From Vibrio maritimus (GTDB taxonomy: Bacteria > Pseudomonadota > Gammaproteobacteria > Enterobacterales > Vibrionaceae), in NCBI GenBank assembly GCA_000755425.1, contig BBMT01000004.1:62001-126000 (forward strand): a stretch of 64,000 bases of DNA, read 5' to 3'. The notes under the pieces were generated by a model. It saw only the letters and a program-made list of their open reading frames with translations, was not told where the DNA came from and ran no database searches. Made by a program: the position numbers and the translations under genes. Below, piece by piece: positions 9,993-19,276 of the stretch; positions within the stretch are counted from its first letter, which is position 1; every line of letters begins with the position of its first letter.

Positions 9993-10366
9993 CGTAAATA
10001 CTGGTGGCGTTTCAACACCGCTCCTAATTAAGGTTAAAGTCGCGCCTTTAGCCTGAATACCGGTTGATTTATAAATGGGCACTTATAAAGTGACCGGATC
10101 TAAGGCTGATAGCAGCGAATCTATGCACAGGCAGTGCATAGTAGAAACTATGGGTATTTCAGACTTTCACCACTCAAATTTAGTCAATAAAGTGTCAATT
10201 CATCGGCGATTTCGTTAGAGATTGGTCAGTGTATATCAGATATCTTCTTTTGCAGTTAGGAACAGATATCATTAATTTTCGTTGTTGGTAAGTTTTAAGG
10301 ACAGCGTTTGGGGTGGCACGGATTCTCGTTCCCTCAAGCCAAATAAACACCAACAGAGGAACATTA
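9993..10366. other. Intergenic region with one hairpin
   Basis: The gap separates the divergent PLD and exported-protein genes. It holds an 8-bp stem, CTATGCAC/GTGCATAG, with a five-base loop at 10121-10141, which would sit in the 5' leader of the PLD gene. No recognised operator or RNA gene was seen. Confidence 0.4.
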
Positions 10367-10918
10367 ATGAAAATTAAAACACTTTTCAAATCAGCGATTT
10401 TAATCTCCGTTTCAACTCTGGCTGTGGCAGGCGAAACTGATCGGATCGTGACGGAGCACGATGTGGAAACCACCCAAGGTGAATGGTGCAGCGCTGTTAT
10501 CAACATTAGCCAAGTGTATGAAGACAAAGGGCATGAAGCTGCAGAAAACTTGGCACGAGAAGTTGTACGTGACGCTTATGCGTACGAGAACGGCACCGTT
10601 TTATTCAAACCAACATTAACGACTAACCCGGATACGTTTCGCCTGACCTCAGAGGGAGCGTTATCGTACTTCGTTGGCGGCAATGAAGACTTTCCGCAAG
10701 ATACAGGATTTGCGTTGAATAACTGGACTCAATGCCATGTTGATAACGCAGCTGTGGTAACGGTAGGAGATACTGCACACACTATGGGCAAAGTACATTT
10801 TACTAACGCTAATGGCGACGTAACGACGGTAGACAAAACTTGGACGTTCGTGAAGGGCGCTGAAGACACGTTAAGAATCACGGTCCATCACTCATCTCTG
10901 GAGCACTCAGCAGGTTAA
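10367..10918 (+). CDS. Exported protein of unknown function
   Basis: A 183-residue protein with an N-terminal signal peptide (MKIKTLFKSAILISVSTLA, cleavage probably after AVAG or VAG). The ribosome site is agaggaacatta before ATG 10367. The mature part has an N-terminal helix region (GHEAAENLAREVVRDAYAY) and a beta-rich end (TWTFVKGAEDTLRITVHHS). This order resembles the NTF2/SnoaL-like fold, with calculated similarity not available to me. Vibrio homologues are, as I recall, sometimes labelled phosphoribosyl-AMP cyclohydrolase, which I would not trust for an exported protein. Confidence 0.75.
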   Translation: MKIKTLFKSAILISVSTLAVAGETDRIVTEHDVETTQGEWCSAVINISQVYEDKGHEAAENLAREVVRDAYAYENGTVLFKPTLTTNPDTFRLTSEGALSYFVGGNEDFPQDTGFALNNWTQCHVDNAAVVTVGDTAHTMGKVHFTNANGDVTTVDKTWTFVKGAEDTLRITVHHSSLEHSAG

Positions 10919-10946
10919 TTGAGTGATTATGTACTAGTTGAGATAT

Positions 10947-10974
10947 AAAAAAACGGCTCAAAAGAGCCGTTTTT
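10947..10974. terminator. Bidirectional intrinsic terminator
   Basis: A 10-bp stem AAAACGGCTC/GAGCCGTTTT with an AAAA loop has A runs on one side and T runs on the other. It lies between the convergent exported-protein gene and the nrdAB-yfaE operon. Confidence 0.85.
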
Positions 10975-11008
10975 ATATTGAATAGAGAGTATTAGCCTGA
11001 GTGAGGCG

Positions 11009-11284
11009 CTACGCTCGCTTCTTTATTTGATGCGCAATATTGTCGAGCTCAATGTCGGTTTTCGCTCGACAAATACACGGCAAAATCTCATTTGCTTGCG
11101 TGTACGCCATCGCAAACCCTACGTATTCCACTTCGCCTGAGACCAGTGTGCAGCGACAGGCACCGCAGTGACCATCTCGGCAGTTATACTCTGGCTCTAA
11201 CCCTGCTTGTTCCATCGTCTCTAGGACAGTGTTGGAAGGGTTAGACTCGATCGTGGTGATAGAGTTTATCTTGATGGTTGGCAT
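11009..11284 (-). CDS. yfaE: 2Fe-2S ferredoxin YfaE, NrdB cofactor maintenance
   Basis: A 91-residue plant-type ferredoxin. The cluster ligands are in [11 protein letters not shown] plus the later CIC. In E. coli YfaE reduces the NrdB di-iron site to keep the tyrosyl radical active. The start is ATG 11284, whose A is also the last base of the repaired nrdB TAA (TAATG), so the two are translationally coupled. An earlier in-frame ATG at 11302 would lie inside nrdB. It is the last gene of nrdA-nrdB-yfaE. Confidence 0.92.
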   Translation of the reverse strand: MPTIKINSITTIESNPSNTVLETMEQAGLEPEYNCRDGHCGACRCTLVSGEVEYVGFAMAYTQANEILPCICRAKTDIELDNIAHQIKKRA

Positions 11285-12415
11285 TAAAGTTCGAAGCCTC
11301 AAAGTCGTCTGCGCTTACTTCGTTGTCGATTTGACCGACTAGGTAAGAACTGATTTCCGCTTCTTGCGGTGCAACCTGTACGTTGTCTGAAGACAACCAT
11401 GCGTTGATCCAAGGAATTGGGTTCGATGTCGCTTCTGGGTAAGCCGCATCAAGACCAACCGCCTGCATACGAACGTTGGTGATGTACTCAACGTATTGGC
11501 ACAGGATGTCTTTGTTTAGACCAATCATAGAGCCGTCTTTGAATAGGTATTCTGCCCACTCTTTCTCTTGCTCTGCCGCTTCTTTGAACAGGTCGAAACA
11601 GTCTTGCTTACACTCTTCAGCAATTTGCATGAATGAGAAGTCGTCTTGACCGTTACGAAGCAGGTTAATCATGTGCTGAGTACCGGTTAGGTGCAGCGCT
11701 TCATCACGAGCAATTAGCTTGATGATTTTCGCGTTACCTTCCATCAGCTCACGCTCTGCGAATGCGAACGAACAAGCGAAACTCACGTAGAAACGAATCG
11801 CTTCTAGTGCGTTTACAGACATTAGACATAGGTACAGCTTTTTCTTCAGGTCGTACAAGTTAACTTTAACTTCTTCGCCTTTGATGTTGTGTGTACCTTC
11901 GCCGAAGCGGTGGTAGTCGTTTGTCGCTTGAATCAGGTCATCGTAGTAGTGTGCGATGTCTTTCGCACGCTTAAGGATGTGCTCGTTTTCAACGATATCG
12001 TCAAAAACCACACCCGGATCGTTCACGATATTACGGATGATGTGCGTGTAAGAACGAGAGTGGATAGTCTCAGAGAACGACCATGTCTCGATCCACGTTT
12101 CTAGCTCAGGCAGTGACACAAGCGGCAGTAGAGCAACGTTCGGGCTACGACCTTGAATCGAGTCTAGAAGCGTTTGGTACTTCAGGTTACTGATGAAGAT
12201 GTGCTTTTCATGCTCTGGGAGCTTGTTGTAGTCGATGCGGTCGCTTGACACGTCCACTTCTTCTGGGCGCCAGAAGAACGAAAGCTGCTTTTCGATCAGC
12301 TTTTCAAAAATCTCAAATTTTTGTTGGTCGTAACGCGCAACGTTGACTGGTTGACCCAGAAACATTGGTTCTTTAAGCGCGTTATTTTTAGTTTGGGTAA
12401 AAGTACTGTAAGCAT
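11284..12415 (-). CDS. nrdB: Ribonucleotide reductase class Ia beta subunit, two apparent indels
   Basis: The radical-bearing subunit that works with NrdA to make deoxynucleotides. Nearly every residue aligns with E. coli NrdB in my memory: [58 protein letters not shown] and [13 protein letters not shown], including the Asp, Glu and His iron ligands. As written, the frame opens with a TTG at 12425 and runs past its natural end to 11241. Adding one G to GG at 11297-11298 gives the expected DDFEGFEL stop, and one G after ATG 12415 gives MAYSTF. I therefore give the repaired extent, 377 residues or so. Transcription is shared with nrdA. Confidence 0.93.
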
Positions 12416-12435
12416 GATGCTGCAATCCTTTTTAA

Positions 12436-12458
12436 GCCCTTCCTTCACAAGGAAGGGC
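12436..12458 (-). other. Perfect 10-bp hairpin between nrdA and nrdB
   Basis: GCCCTTCCTT, a CAC loop, then AAGGAAGGGC. It lies 46 bases past the nrdA stop and about 20 bases before the nrdB start. On the message it is followed by TTAAAAAGG, so it is not a standard terminator. It could attenuate or stabilise and so set the NrdA to NrdB ratio (inference). Confidence 0.6.
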
Positions 12459-12504
12459 AGAGAAATCTATTTTTAAATGCTGTATTGATTGTGTGCTGAG
12501 CACA

Positions 12505-14793
12505 TTAGATCTTACAGCCACCGCCTGCACAATCGTCGTCTTGCTCAACAACTGCTGCTTTGTCGTTCTGGTCGTCTTTCGCGCCGTCACGAGTATTATG
12601 GTAGTAAAGTGTTTTCACACCAAATTTATACGCAGTTAGCAGGTCTTGAAGCAGTTTCTTCATTGGCACTTTGCCACTATCGTAGACGCTAGGGTCGTAG
12701 TTAGTGTTCGCAGAGATAGCTTGGTCAACAAACTTCTGCATGATACCAACAAGGTGCAAGTAACCATCGTTACCGCCGATGTTCCAAAGCAGCTCGTAGT
12801 TCTCTTTTAGGTTGGCAAAGTCTGGCACAACTTGCTTCAGGATGCCGTCTTTTGACGCTTTCACTGATACGTAACCACGTGGTGGCTCAATGCCGTTGGT
12901 TGCGTTAGAGATTTGCGAAGACGTCTCAGAAGGCATTAGCGCAGTCAGTGTAGAGTTACGTAGACCGAACTCCATGATTTCTGCACGTAGTTCATCCCAA
13001 TCGTAGTGAAGTGCTTCGTCACACACGAGGTCGATGTCTTTCTTGTACGTATCGATTGGCAGTAGGCCTTTCGCGTAGTTCGTCTCGTGGAACGATGGGC
13101 AGCGACCTTGCTCTTTTGCTAGCTCTACAGATGCTTTCAGTAGGTAGTACTGAATCGCTTCGAACGTGCGGTGAGTCAGGTTGTTTGCAGAACCATCTGA
13201 GTACTTAACACCGTTTTTCGCTAGGTAGTAAGCGTAGTTAATCACGCCAACACCCAGAGTACGGCGGTTCATAGTTGAACGGTATGCCGCTGGTAGTGGG
13301 TAGTCTTGGTAATCAAGCAGTGCATCAAGCGCACGAACCACTAGGTCAGACAGATCTTTCAGGTCGTCAAGCTCGTTTATCGCACCCAAGTTAAATGCAG
13401 AAAGCGTACAAAGCGCAATCTCACCAGATTCGTCTTCCACGTTTTTCAGTGGCTTAGTTGGCAGTGCAATCTCAAGACATAGGTTAGATTGACGAACCGG
13501 AGCAACCTTCGAGTCAAACGGGCTGTGAGTGTTACAGTGGTCAACGTTCTGGATGTAGATACGACCTGTAGACGCACGCTCTTGCATCAGTAGCGAGAAT
13601 AGCTCAACTGCTTTTACCGTCTCTTTCTTGATTGACGGGTCGTTCTCGTACTTAACGTATAGACGCTCGAACTCGTCTTGGTCTTCGAAGAATGCATCGT
13701 AAAGACCCGGAACATCTGATGGTGAGAACAGCGTAATGTTACCGCCTTGAACAAGACGTGCGTACATCAGTTTGTTCAACTGAACACCGTAGTCCATGTG
13801 ACGTACACGGTTTTCTTCAACACCACGATTGTTCTTAAGAACCATGAGTGATTGTACTTCGCCGTGCCACATTGGGTAGAACACAGTAGCCGCACCGCCA
13901 CGCACACCGCCTTGAGAACAGCATTTAACTGCTGTTTGGAAGTATTTGTAGAATGGAATACAGCCAGTGTGGAACGCTTCGCCGCCACGGATTTCAGAAC
14001 CCAAGGCACGGATACGACCCGCATTGATACCGATACCTGCACGTTGTGAAACGTAGCGTACGATAGAGCTTGCCGTCGCGTTGATAGAATCTAGGCTGTC
14101 GCCACACTCAATCAGAACACAAGAGCTGAACTGACGAGTAGGAGTACGCACACCAGACATGATTGGTGTAGGTAGAGAAATCTTAAATGTCGATGTCGCA
14201 TCGTAGAAACGCTTGATGTAGTCAAGACGCGTCTCTTTTGGATACTTGCCAAATAGACAAGCCGCAACAAGGATGTATAGGAACTGCGCACTTTCGTAGA
14301 TTTGACCGCTTACACGGTTTTGTACGAAGTACTTACCTTCCAGCTGTTTAACCGCAGCGTAAGAGAAGTCGTGATCGCGAGTGTGGTCGATGTAATCGTC
14401 CAGCTCGTCTAGCTCAGCCTTTGTGTAGTCTTCAAGCAGGTGCGCGTCATACTTACCCATTTCAACCATTTTAGACACATGGTCGAACAGTGCTGGTGGC
14501 TCATACTGACCGTACGCTTTTTTGCGTAGGTGGAAGATAGCCAAGCGAGCTGCAAGGTATTGGTAGTCTGGTGCGTCTTCAGAGATAAGGTCTGCTGCAG
14601 ACTTGATGATAGTTTCATGGATGTCTGACGTTGTAATGCCATCATAAAACTGGATGTGAGCCTTAAGTTCCACCTGCGATACAGAAACGTTGTCTAGGCC
14701 TTCAGCAGCCCATGCGATAACGCGGTGGATTTTTTCGAGATCGATACTTTCTTTGCGGCCATTACGTTTAGTAACGGAAAGTTGCTGGTTCAT
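12505..14793 (-). CDS. nrdA: Ribonucleotide reductase class Ia alpha subunit
   Basis: A 762-residue large subunit that reduces ribonucleoside diphosphates. The ATP-cone is at the N-terminus (MNQQLSVTKRNGRKESIDL). Active-site elements include SSCVLIECGDSLDSI, NLCLEIALPT, the CTLSAFNLG segment and MPSETSSQISNATNGIEPPR. The swinging C-terminal thiols are in CAGGGC. Length matches E. coli NrdA (761). It is uninterrupted and begins the operon nrdA-nrdB-yfaE. The upstream region carries NrdR-like boxes and a perfect DnaA box, which fits repression by NrdR and cell-cycle control by DnaA. Confidence 0.98.
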   Translation of the reverse strand: MNQQLSVTKRNGRKESIDLEKIHRVIAWAAEGLDNVSVSQVELKAHIQFYDGITTSDIHETIIKSAADLISEDAPDYQYLAARLAIFHLRKKAYGQYEPPALFDHVSKMVEMGKYDAHLLEDYTKAELDELDDYIDHTRDHDFSYAAVKQLEGKYFVQNRVSGQIYESAQFLYILVAACLFGKYPKETRLDYIKRFYDATSTFKISLPTPIMSGVRTPTRQFSSCVLIECGDSLDSINATASSIVRYVSQRAGIGINAGRIRALGSEIRGGEAFHTGCIPFYKYFQTAVKCCSQGGVRGGAATVFYPMWHGEVQSLMVLKNNRGVEENRVRHMDYGVQLNKLMYARLVQGGNITLFSPSDVPGLYDAFFEDQDEFERLYVKYENDPSIKKETVKAVELFSLLMQERASTGRIYIQNVDHCNTHSPFDSKVAPVRQSNLCLEIALPTKPLKNVEDESGEIALCTLSAFNLGAINELDDLKDLSDLVVRALDALLDYQDYPLPAAYRSTMNRRTLGVGVINYAYYLAKNGVKYSDGSANNLTHRTFEAIQYYLLKASVELAKEQGRCPSFHETNYAKGLLPIDTYKKDIDLVCDEALHYDWDELRAEIMEFGLRNSTLTALMPSETSSQISNATNGIEPPRGYVSVKASKDGILKQVVPDFANLKENYELLWNIGGNDGYLHLVGIMQKFVDQAISANTNYDPSVYDSGKVPMKKLLQDLLTAYKFGVKTLYYHNTRDGAKDDQNDKAAVVEQDDDCAGGGCKI

Positions 14794-14901
14794 TCTGAGG
14801 TGTTCCCTAACAAAACAATATGAAACCTCGCTTTTATGAAATTTTGTTGAGTCTTAGCGAAGGCTTCGTGATCAATGTCACCCTATGAAAATTGGCTTCC
14901 A

Positions 14902-14949
14902 ACACAAGATATAGGGGTCATTTAAGTTACGGGTTACAAGATAGTGCTA
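14902..14949 (-). promoter_or_regulatory. Two NrdR-box-like repeats upstream of nrdA
   Basis: acacaagatatagggg (14902-14917) and ttacaagatagtgcta (14934-14949) both resemble the NrdR consensus acacwatatatwgtgt. Their starts are 32 bp apart, the three-turn spacing usual for NrdR pairs. They lie 109-156 bases before the nrdA start. Regulation is inferred. Confidence 0.6.
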
Positions 14950-14986
14950 TAGAGCGAGGTTTTCAAGTTCGGCGATTTGAGGAAAC

Positions 14987-14995
14987 TGTGGATAA
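14987..14995 (-). promoter_or_regulatory. DnaA box upstream of nrdA
   Basis: tgtggataa is the exact reverse complement of the consensus TTATCCACA. E. coli nrdAB is also controlled by DnaA at such boxes. It lies 194 bases before the start codon and 38 bases beyond the second NrdR-like box. Confidence 0.6.
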
Positions 14996-15239
14996 CTAGG
15001 GGAAAGAAAAAAATACGTTAGTGGATACTTACCATGGAAGTTAGACCCGACTTAGTTGTGTAAAAACACGTGCTAGCAGATCGGTTTCGTTTTAAACAAT
15101 GCGAAAAAAAATTCCTTGATCTTTGGCAAGTTTTGGCTGTTATTGACGAGGAGATTAAAAGTGCGATTTCAGTACACAAAACCGACGAAAGTGTCTTGTT
15201 TTTGTAAACAATTTGTGGCGGCTCGTTAACGTGATTTGT

Positions 15240-15282
15240 AGCACTAATTTGGCGTGCAATGTCGGCTCGCCAAATTGGTGCT
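15240..15282. repeat. Long inverted repeat downstream of ubiG
   Basis: A 15-bp stem with a single mismatch (AGCACTAATTTGGCG against CGCCAAATTGGTGCT) and a 13-base loop. It lies 60 bases beyond the ubiG stop. No T run follows on either strand, so it may protect the 3' end or act with Rho rather than terminate by itself. The rest of the 548-base gap between ubiG and nrdA shows nothing else I can name. Confidence 0.55.
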
Positions 15283-15341
15283 GTTACTAGATATAGTGTT
15301 TGATTGTTTCGTGTCTTTGACGAGCCAATTTATTTAAAGCG

Positions 15342-16052
15342 CTACAGGGATTTTTCTGTGTAAACGATGTAGTTAACGTCGACACGTTTTCCTAGCTTGT
15401 AGCTATCCGTTAGCGGGTTGTAGGAGAGGCCGGTAATGCCTTTTTCAATTAGTTCGGTAGCATCAATCATCTTAATAAGCTCAGAAGGCTTGATGAACTT
15501 GTCATGGCTATGAGTGCCGTCTGGAACGATTTTAAGGAGCTTTTCTGCGCCGACAATCGCAAACAAGTAAGACTGAATATTGCGGTTTAGGGTAGAGAAG
15601 AACACCTGACCACCCGGCTTAACCAGCTTGGCACAAGAAGCAATAACGGAGGCAGGGTCTGGTACGTGCTCAAGCATCTCCATACAGGTCACTACATCAT
15701 ATTTACCCGCATTTTCGGCAGCATGGTCTTCAACCGTGCTTTGAACGTAGTCGAGCTTGGTGCCTGTTTCTAACGCATGCAGTCGTGCCACTTCCAGTGG
15801 CTCCTTGCCCATATCTAGTCCGGTGACATTCGCACCTTGCTTTGCCATACTCTCAGCTAAAATACCACCGCCACAGCCGACATCGAGTACGGTTTTGCCG
15901 AAAAGGCCATTGGCTTTTTCTAAAACATAGTTAAGGCGCAGTGGGTTGATTTGATGCAGAGGTTTAAACTCACCCTCTAGATCCCACCAACGGCTTGCCA
16001 TCTCTTCAAATTTTCTGATTTCGTCTAGATCGACGTTTTGTTGCTTATCCAT
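15342..16052 (-). CDS. ubiG: Ubiquinone biosynthesis O-methyltransferase
   Basis: This SAM-dependent enzyme makes both O-methylations in ubiquinone synthesis. Typical UbiG blocks are [19 protein letters not shown], the SAM loop [27 protein letters not shown] and FFSTLNRN, and it ends with [14 protein letters not shown] choose ATG 16052 (236 residues); a TTG three codons upstream at 16061 is possible. The gene is divergent from gyrA. Its leader is unusual: five 16-bp repeats lie directly upstream, and no clear ribosome site is seen between them and the start. Confidence 0.95.
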   Translation of the reverse strand: MDKQQNVDLDEIRKFEEMASRWWDLEGEFKPLHQINPLRLNYVLEKANGLFGKTVLDVGCGGGILAESMAKQGANVTGLDMGKEPLEVARLHALETGTKLDYVQSTVEDHAAENAGKYDVVTCMEMLEHVPDPASVIASCAKLVKPGGQVFFSTLNRNIQSYLFAIVGAEKLLKIVPDGTHSHDKFIKPSELIKMIDATELIEKGITGLSYNPLTDSYKLGKRVDVNYIVYTEKSL

Positions 16053-16060
16053 CTGTGCCA

Positions 16061-16140
16061 ATTCTCTGTTCCGACAATTCTGTGTTCCGGCTAATCGTTG
16101 TTCCGGTAGATAGTAGTTCCGGCAACTTTTTGCTCCGGTA
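16061..16140 (-). repeat. Five tandem 16-bp repeats in the ubiG leader
   Basis: On the plus strand TTCCG recurs exactly every 16 bases, at 16069, 16085, 16101 and 16117, with CTCCG at 16133. Copies: attctctgttccgaca, attctgtgttccggct, aatcgttgttccggta, gatagtagttccggca, actttttgctccggta. In message sense the core is CCGGAACA. The array ends eight bases from the ubiG ATG. Since 16 is not a multiple of three, it does not encode a repeated peptide. It has no spacers, so it is not CRISPR. The role is unknown. Confidence 0.75.
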
Positions 16141-16426
16141 TGGCGCGGAAGTATACCGCAATTTCAATTGGGAAAACCTACCCAGTGAGCATAATTGGTG
16201 CATTTGTGGCTTGCGACCTACTTAGCTCGAACAATTTGCGTGTTTTTTCGCCATTTTTCAGAGCCATAGATTCAAAATGTGCAAATTGTGGACGTTTGAA
16301 TCACAACCAAGGTCACAACATGATAAAAGGGCAGGGAAAGTGATGCCGAACCCACTATTCTTGTGTTATATTTTGTCACCTTATACGTATCAATATACGA
16401 TCAAAATATAGAGGGATATTGGCTCT
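16141..16426. other. gyrA/ubiG divergent promoter region
   Basis: The remainder of the gap holds the promoters of the two divergent genes. A tatacgtatcaatata stretch at about 16382-16397 is AT-rich and may contain gyrA promoter elements. No further repeat or RNA gene was recognised. Confidence 0.35.
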
Positions 16427-19060
16427 ATGAGCGATCTAGCTAAAGAGATCACGCCCGTAAACATTGAAGATGAGCTGAGAGGCTCATATCTCGACTACGC
16501 GATGTCAGTTATCGTGGGTCGTGCTCTTCCTGATGTGCGTGATGGCCTAAAACCTGTACACCGCCGCGTTTTGTTCGCGATGAATGTACTTGGTAATGAT
16601 TGGAATAAACCATATAAAAAGTCTGCCCGTGTTGTCGGCGACGTAATCGGTAAATATCACCCACACGGTGATAGTGCTGTATACGACACTATTGTTCGTA
16701 TGGCTCAGCCGTTCTCGCTTCGCTACATGTTGGTAGATGGTCAAGGTAACTTCGGTTCCATTGACGGCGATTCAGCGGCGGCAATGCGTTATACCGAAGT
16801 CCGCATGGCTAAAATCGCTCATGAGCTGTTAGCAGACCTAGACAAAGAAACCGTTGATTATGTTCCTAACTATGATGGAACAGAGCAAATTCCAGCGGTT
16901 CTGCCAACTAAGATTCCAAACCTACTAGTAAACGGTGCTTCTGGTATCGCGGTAGGTATGGCAACTAACATCCCACCGCATAACTTAAATGAAGTTATCG
17001 ATGGCTGTTTGGCGTACATCAAGAACGAAGACATCACGATTGATGAGCTCATGGATTACATCCCGGGCCCAGACTTCCCGACAGCGGCACTGATCAGTGG
17101 TCGTAAAGGCATTATCGATGCTTACAAGACGGGTCGTGGTAAGGTCTACATGCGTTCTAAAGCAGAGATCGAAGAAGACAAGAATGGCAAAGAAACCATC
17201 ATTGTTACCGAGATCCCTTATCAGGTGAACAAAGCTCGCCTAATCGAAAAGATTGCAGAGCTTGTTAAAGATAAGAAAGTAGAAGGCATTAGCGCACTAC
17301 GTGATGAGTCTGATAAAGACGGTATGCGCATTGTTATCGAATGTAAGCGTGACGCAGTGGGTGAAGTGGTTCTGAACAACCTGTACTCACAGACTCAGCT
17401 ACAAACGACATTCGGCATCAACATGGTTGCCCTAAACAATGGTCAGCCACAGCTGTTCAATCTTAAGGACATGCTGAAGTGCTTCGTTGATCACCGCCGT
17501 GAGGTTGTGACTCGTCGCACTATCTTCGAACTTCGTAAAGCAAGAGACCGTGCTCATATCCTTGAAGCGCTGTCTCTAGCACTCGCGAACATCGATGAAG
17601 TTATCGAACTTATTAAAAACGCACCAACACCTGCTGAAGCGAAGGTTGGTCTAGTTTCTCGTGGTTGGGAGCTAGGTAGCGTAGCATCAATGCTAGAGCG
17701 TGCGGGTACTGACGCAGCTCGTCCAGATTGGCTAGAAGACCAATACGGCATCCGTGACGGTCTGTACTACCTAACTGAGCAACAAGCTCAAGCGATTCTA
17801 GAACTTCGCCTACACCGTCTAACTGGTCTAGAGCACGAGAAGATCCTAGATGAGTACAAAGCACTTCTAGAAGAGATTGCAGAATTAATGCACATCCTTG
17901 CAAGCACAGAGCGCTTGATGGAAGTGATCACCGAAGAGCTAGAAGAAGTTCAAGCGACTTACGGTGACGAGCGTCGTAGTGAAATTACTGCTGCCGTTCA
18001 TGACATTGATATGGAAGAGCTGATCGCTCGTGAAGACGTGGTAGTGACACTGTCTCACGAAGGTTACGTGAAGTATCAATACCTAAGCGACTACGAAGCT
18101 CAGCGTCGAGGTGGTAAAGGTAAGAGTGCAACTAAGATGAAGGATGAGGATTACATCGAGCGTCTGCTTGTTGCTAACACTCACGACAACATCTTGTGCT
18201 TCTCTACGCGCGGTAAGACCTACCGTCTGAAAGTATATCAATTGCCACAAGCGAGCCGTACAGCTCGTGGTAAGCCTATCGTTAACATTCTTCCACTAGA
18301 AGAAGGTGAGCGTATCACGGCTATCCTGCCAGTGTCTGAGTTCAGCGCTGACAAGTACATCTTCATGGCGACTGGCGACGGTACAGTGAAGAAGACATCA
18401 CTAGACCAGTTCTCTAACGTACGTGCTAACGGCCTAATCGCTGTGAACCTACGTGATGATGACTCGCTAATTGGTGTGGATATCACCAACGGCGACAGCG
18501 ATGTGATGCTGTTCTCGAAGCAGGGTAAAGTGGTTCGCTTTAGCGAAGACAAAGTCCGTGCAATGGGTCGTACAGCGGCAGGTGTTCGCGGTATGAAGCT
18601 CGCTGACGATGACCAAGTTGTGTCTCTGATTGTTCCTTCAAACGAAGGCGACATTCTAACCGTGACGCAAAACGGTTACGGTAAGCGTACTGAGCTTGAA
18701 GAGTACCCAACTAAGGGTCGTGCAACACAAGGTGTGGTTTCAATCAAAGTCTCTGAGCGAAACGGTCCTGTAGTTGGCGCTGTCCAAGTTGAAGAAGGCG
18801 ACGAAATGATGATGATCACCGATGCAGGTACGCTAGTACGTACTCGCGTTGCAGAGGTGAGCCAAGTCGGTCGTAACACTCAAGGCGTAACGCTTATCCG
18901 TACTGCTTCTGATGAGTCTGTAGTGGGTCTACAACGCATCGATGAAGTGGAAGAGCTAGCGGAAGTTGAAGGTGAAGAAGGTACTGAAGGCGTGGTAGCT
19001 GATGCTGCAGCACCAGAGGCTCCTGAAGCACCAGCAGCAGACGACGCTTCTGAAGAGTAA
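16427..19060 (+). CDS. gyrA: DNA gyrase subunit A
   Basis: An 877-residue type II topoisomerase subunit that cuts and rejoins DNA during supercoiling. The breakage domain has the catalytic Tyr in [10 protein letters not shown]. The quinolone-resistance region reads [13 protein letters not shown], with the wild-type Ser and Asp. The C-terminal wrapping domain contains the GyrA box QRRGGKG and beta-pinwheel repeats such as FFTRG-like [16 protein letters not shown]. The tail is acidic and Ala/Glu/Pro rich ([18 protein letters not shown]). The ribosome site is gagggat. It is uninterrupted and stands alone, ending at a strong terminator. Confidence 0.98.
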   Translation: MSDLAKEITPVNIEDELRGSYLDYAMSVIVGRALPDVRDGLKPVHRRVLFAMNVLGNDWNKPYKKSARVVGDVIGKYHPHGDSAVYDTIVRMAQPFSLRYMLVDGQGNFGSIDGDSAAAMRYTEVRMAKIAHELLADLDKETVDYVPNYDGTEQIPAVLPTKIPNLLVNGASGIAVGMATNIPPHNLNEVIDGCLAYIKNEDITIDELMDYIPGPDFPTAALISGRKGIIDAYKTGRGKVYMRSKAEIEEDKNGKETIIVTEIPYQVNKARLIEKIAELVKDKKVEGISALRDESDKDGMRIVIECKRDAVGEVVLNNLYSQTQLQTTFGINMVALNNGQPQLFNLKDMLKCFVDHRREVVTRRTIFELRKARDRAHILEALSLALANIDEVIELIKNAPTPAEAKVGLVSRGWELGSVASMLERAGTDAARPDWLEDQYGIRDGLYYLTEQQAQAILELRLHRLTGLEHEKILDEYKALLEEIAELMHILASTERLMEVITEELEEVQATYGDERRSEITAAVHDIDMEELIAREDVVVTLSHEGYVKYQYLSDYEAQRRGGKGKSATKMKDEDYIERLLVANTHDNILCFSTRGKTYRLKVYQLPQASRTARGKPIVNILPLEEGERITAILPVSEFSADKYIFMATGDGTVKKTSLDQFSNVRANGLIAVNLRDDDSLIGVDITNGDSDVMLFSKQGKVVRFSEDKVRAMGRTAAGVRGMKLADDDQVVSLIVPSNEGDILTVTQNGYGKRTELEEYPTKGRATQGVVSIKVSERNGPVVGAVQVEEGDEMMMITDAGTLVRTRVAEVSQVGRNTQGVTLIRTASDESVVGLQRIDEVEELAEVEGEEGTEGVVADAAAPEAPEAPAADDASEE

Positions 19061-19077
19061 TCGGATACTTGAATGAT

Positions 19078-19105
19078 AAAAAACCTGCCTTATGGCAGGT
19101 TTTTT
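19078..19105 (+). terminator. gyrA intrinsic terminator
   Basis: The 10-bp stem AAAACCTGCC/GGCAGGTTTT with a TTAT loop is followed by a T run, 17 bases after the gyrA stop. Confidence 0.9.
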
Positions 19106-19276
19106 GATCCAATCATTTCAATTAGTTATCGATAACGCTATTTGGTTGTGTGCCAAAGTCTTTCTGAAACTTCAGTTTGAATCACTTCCTACACGGGTAT
19201 CGAGATGGATGAAAAGCGATGTGGGAGAGTGATACAATGCGGTCCATAACAACTAACTAAGAACTTAAGAGATAAC

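Noticed and set aside
10314..10335. Sigma-54 promoter (tggcacggattctcg) before the exported protein gene
   Set aside because: The -12 element TTGC is missing at the proper distance.
12416..12425. TTG start for nrdB at 12425
   Set aside because: Conserved NrdB starts with MAY; the ATG at 12415 with one missing G fits, and the TTG has only a poor context.
16061..16140. CRISPR array
   Set aside because: The 16-base units are contiguous without spacers and no cas genes are present.
18238..18654. Long open frame antisense to gyrA
   Set aside because: Shadow of biased codon use in a highly conserved gene; the peptide is Ser/Arg-rich without any family likeness.
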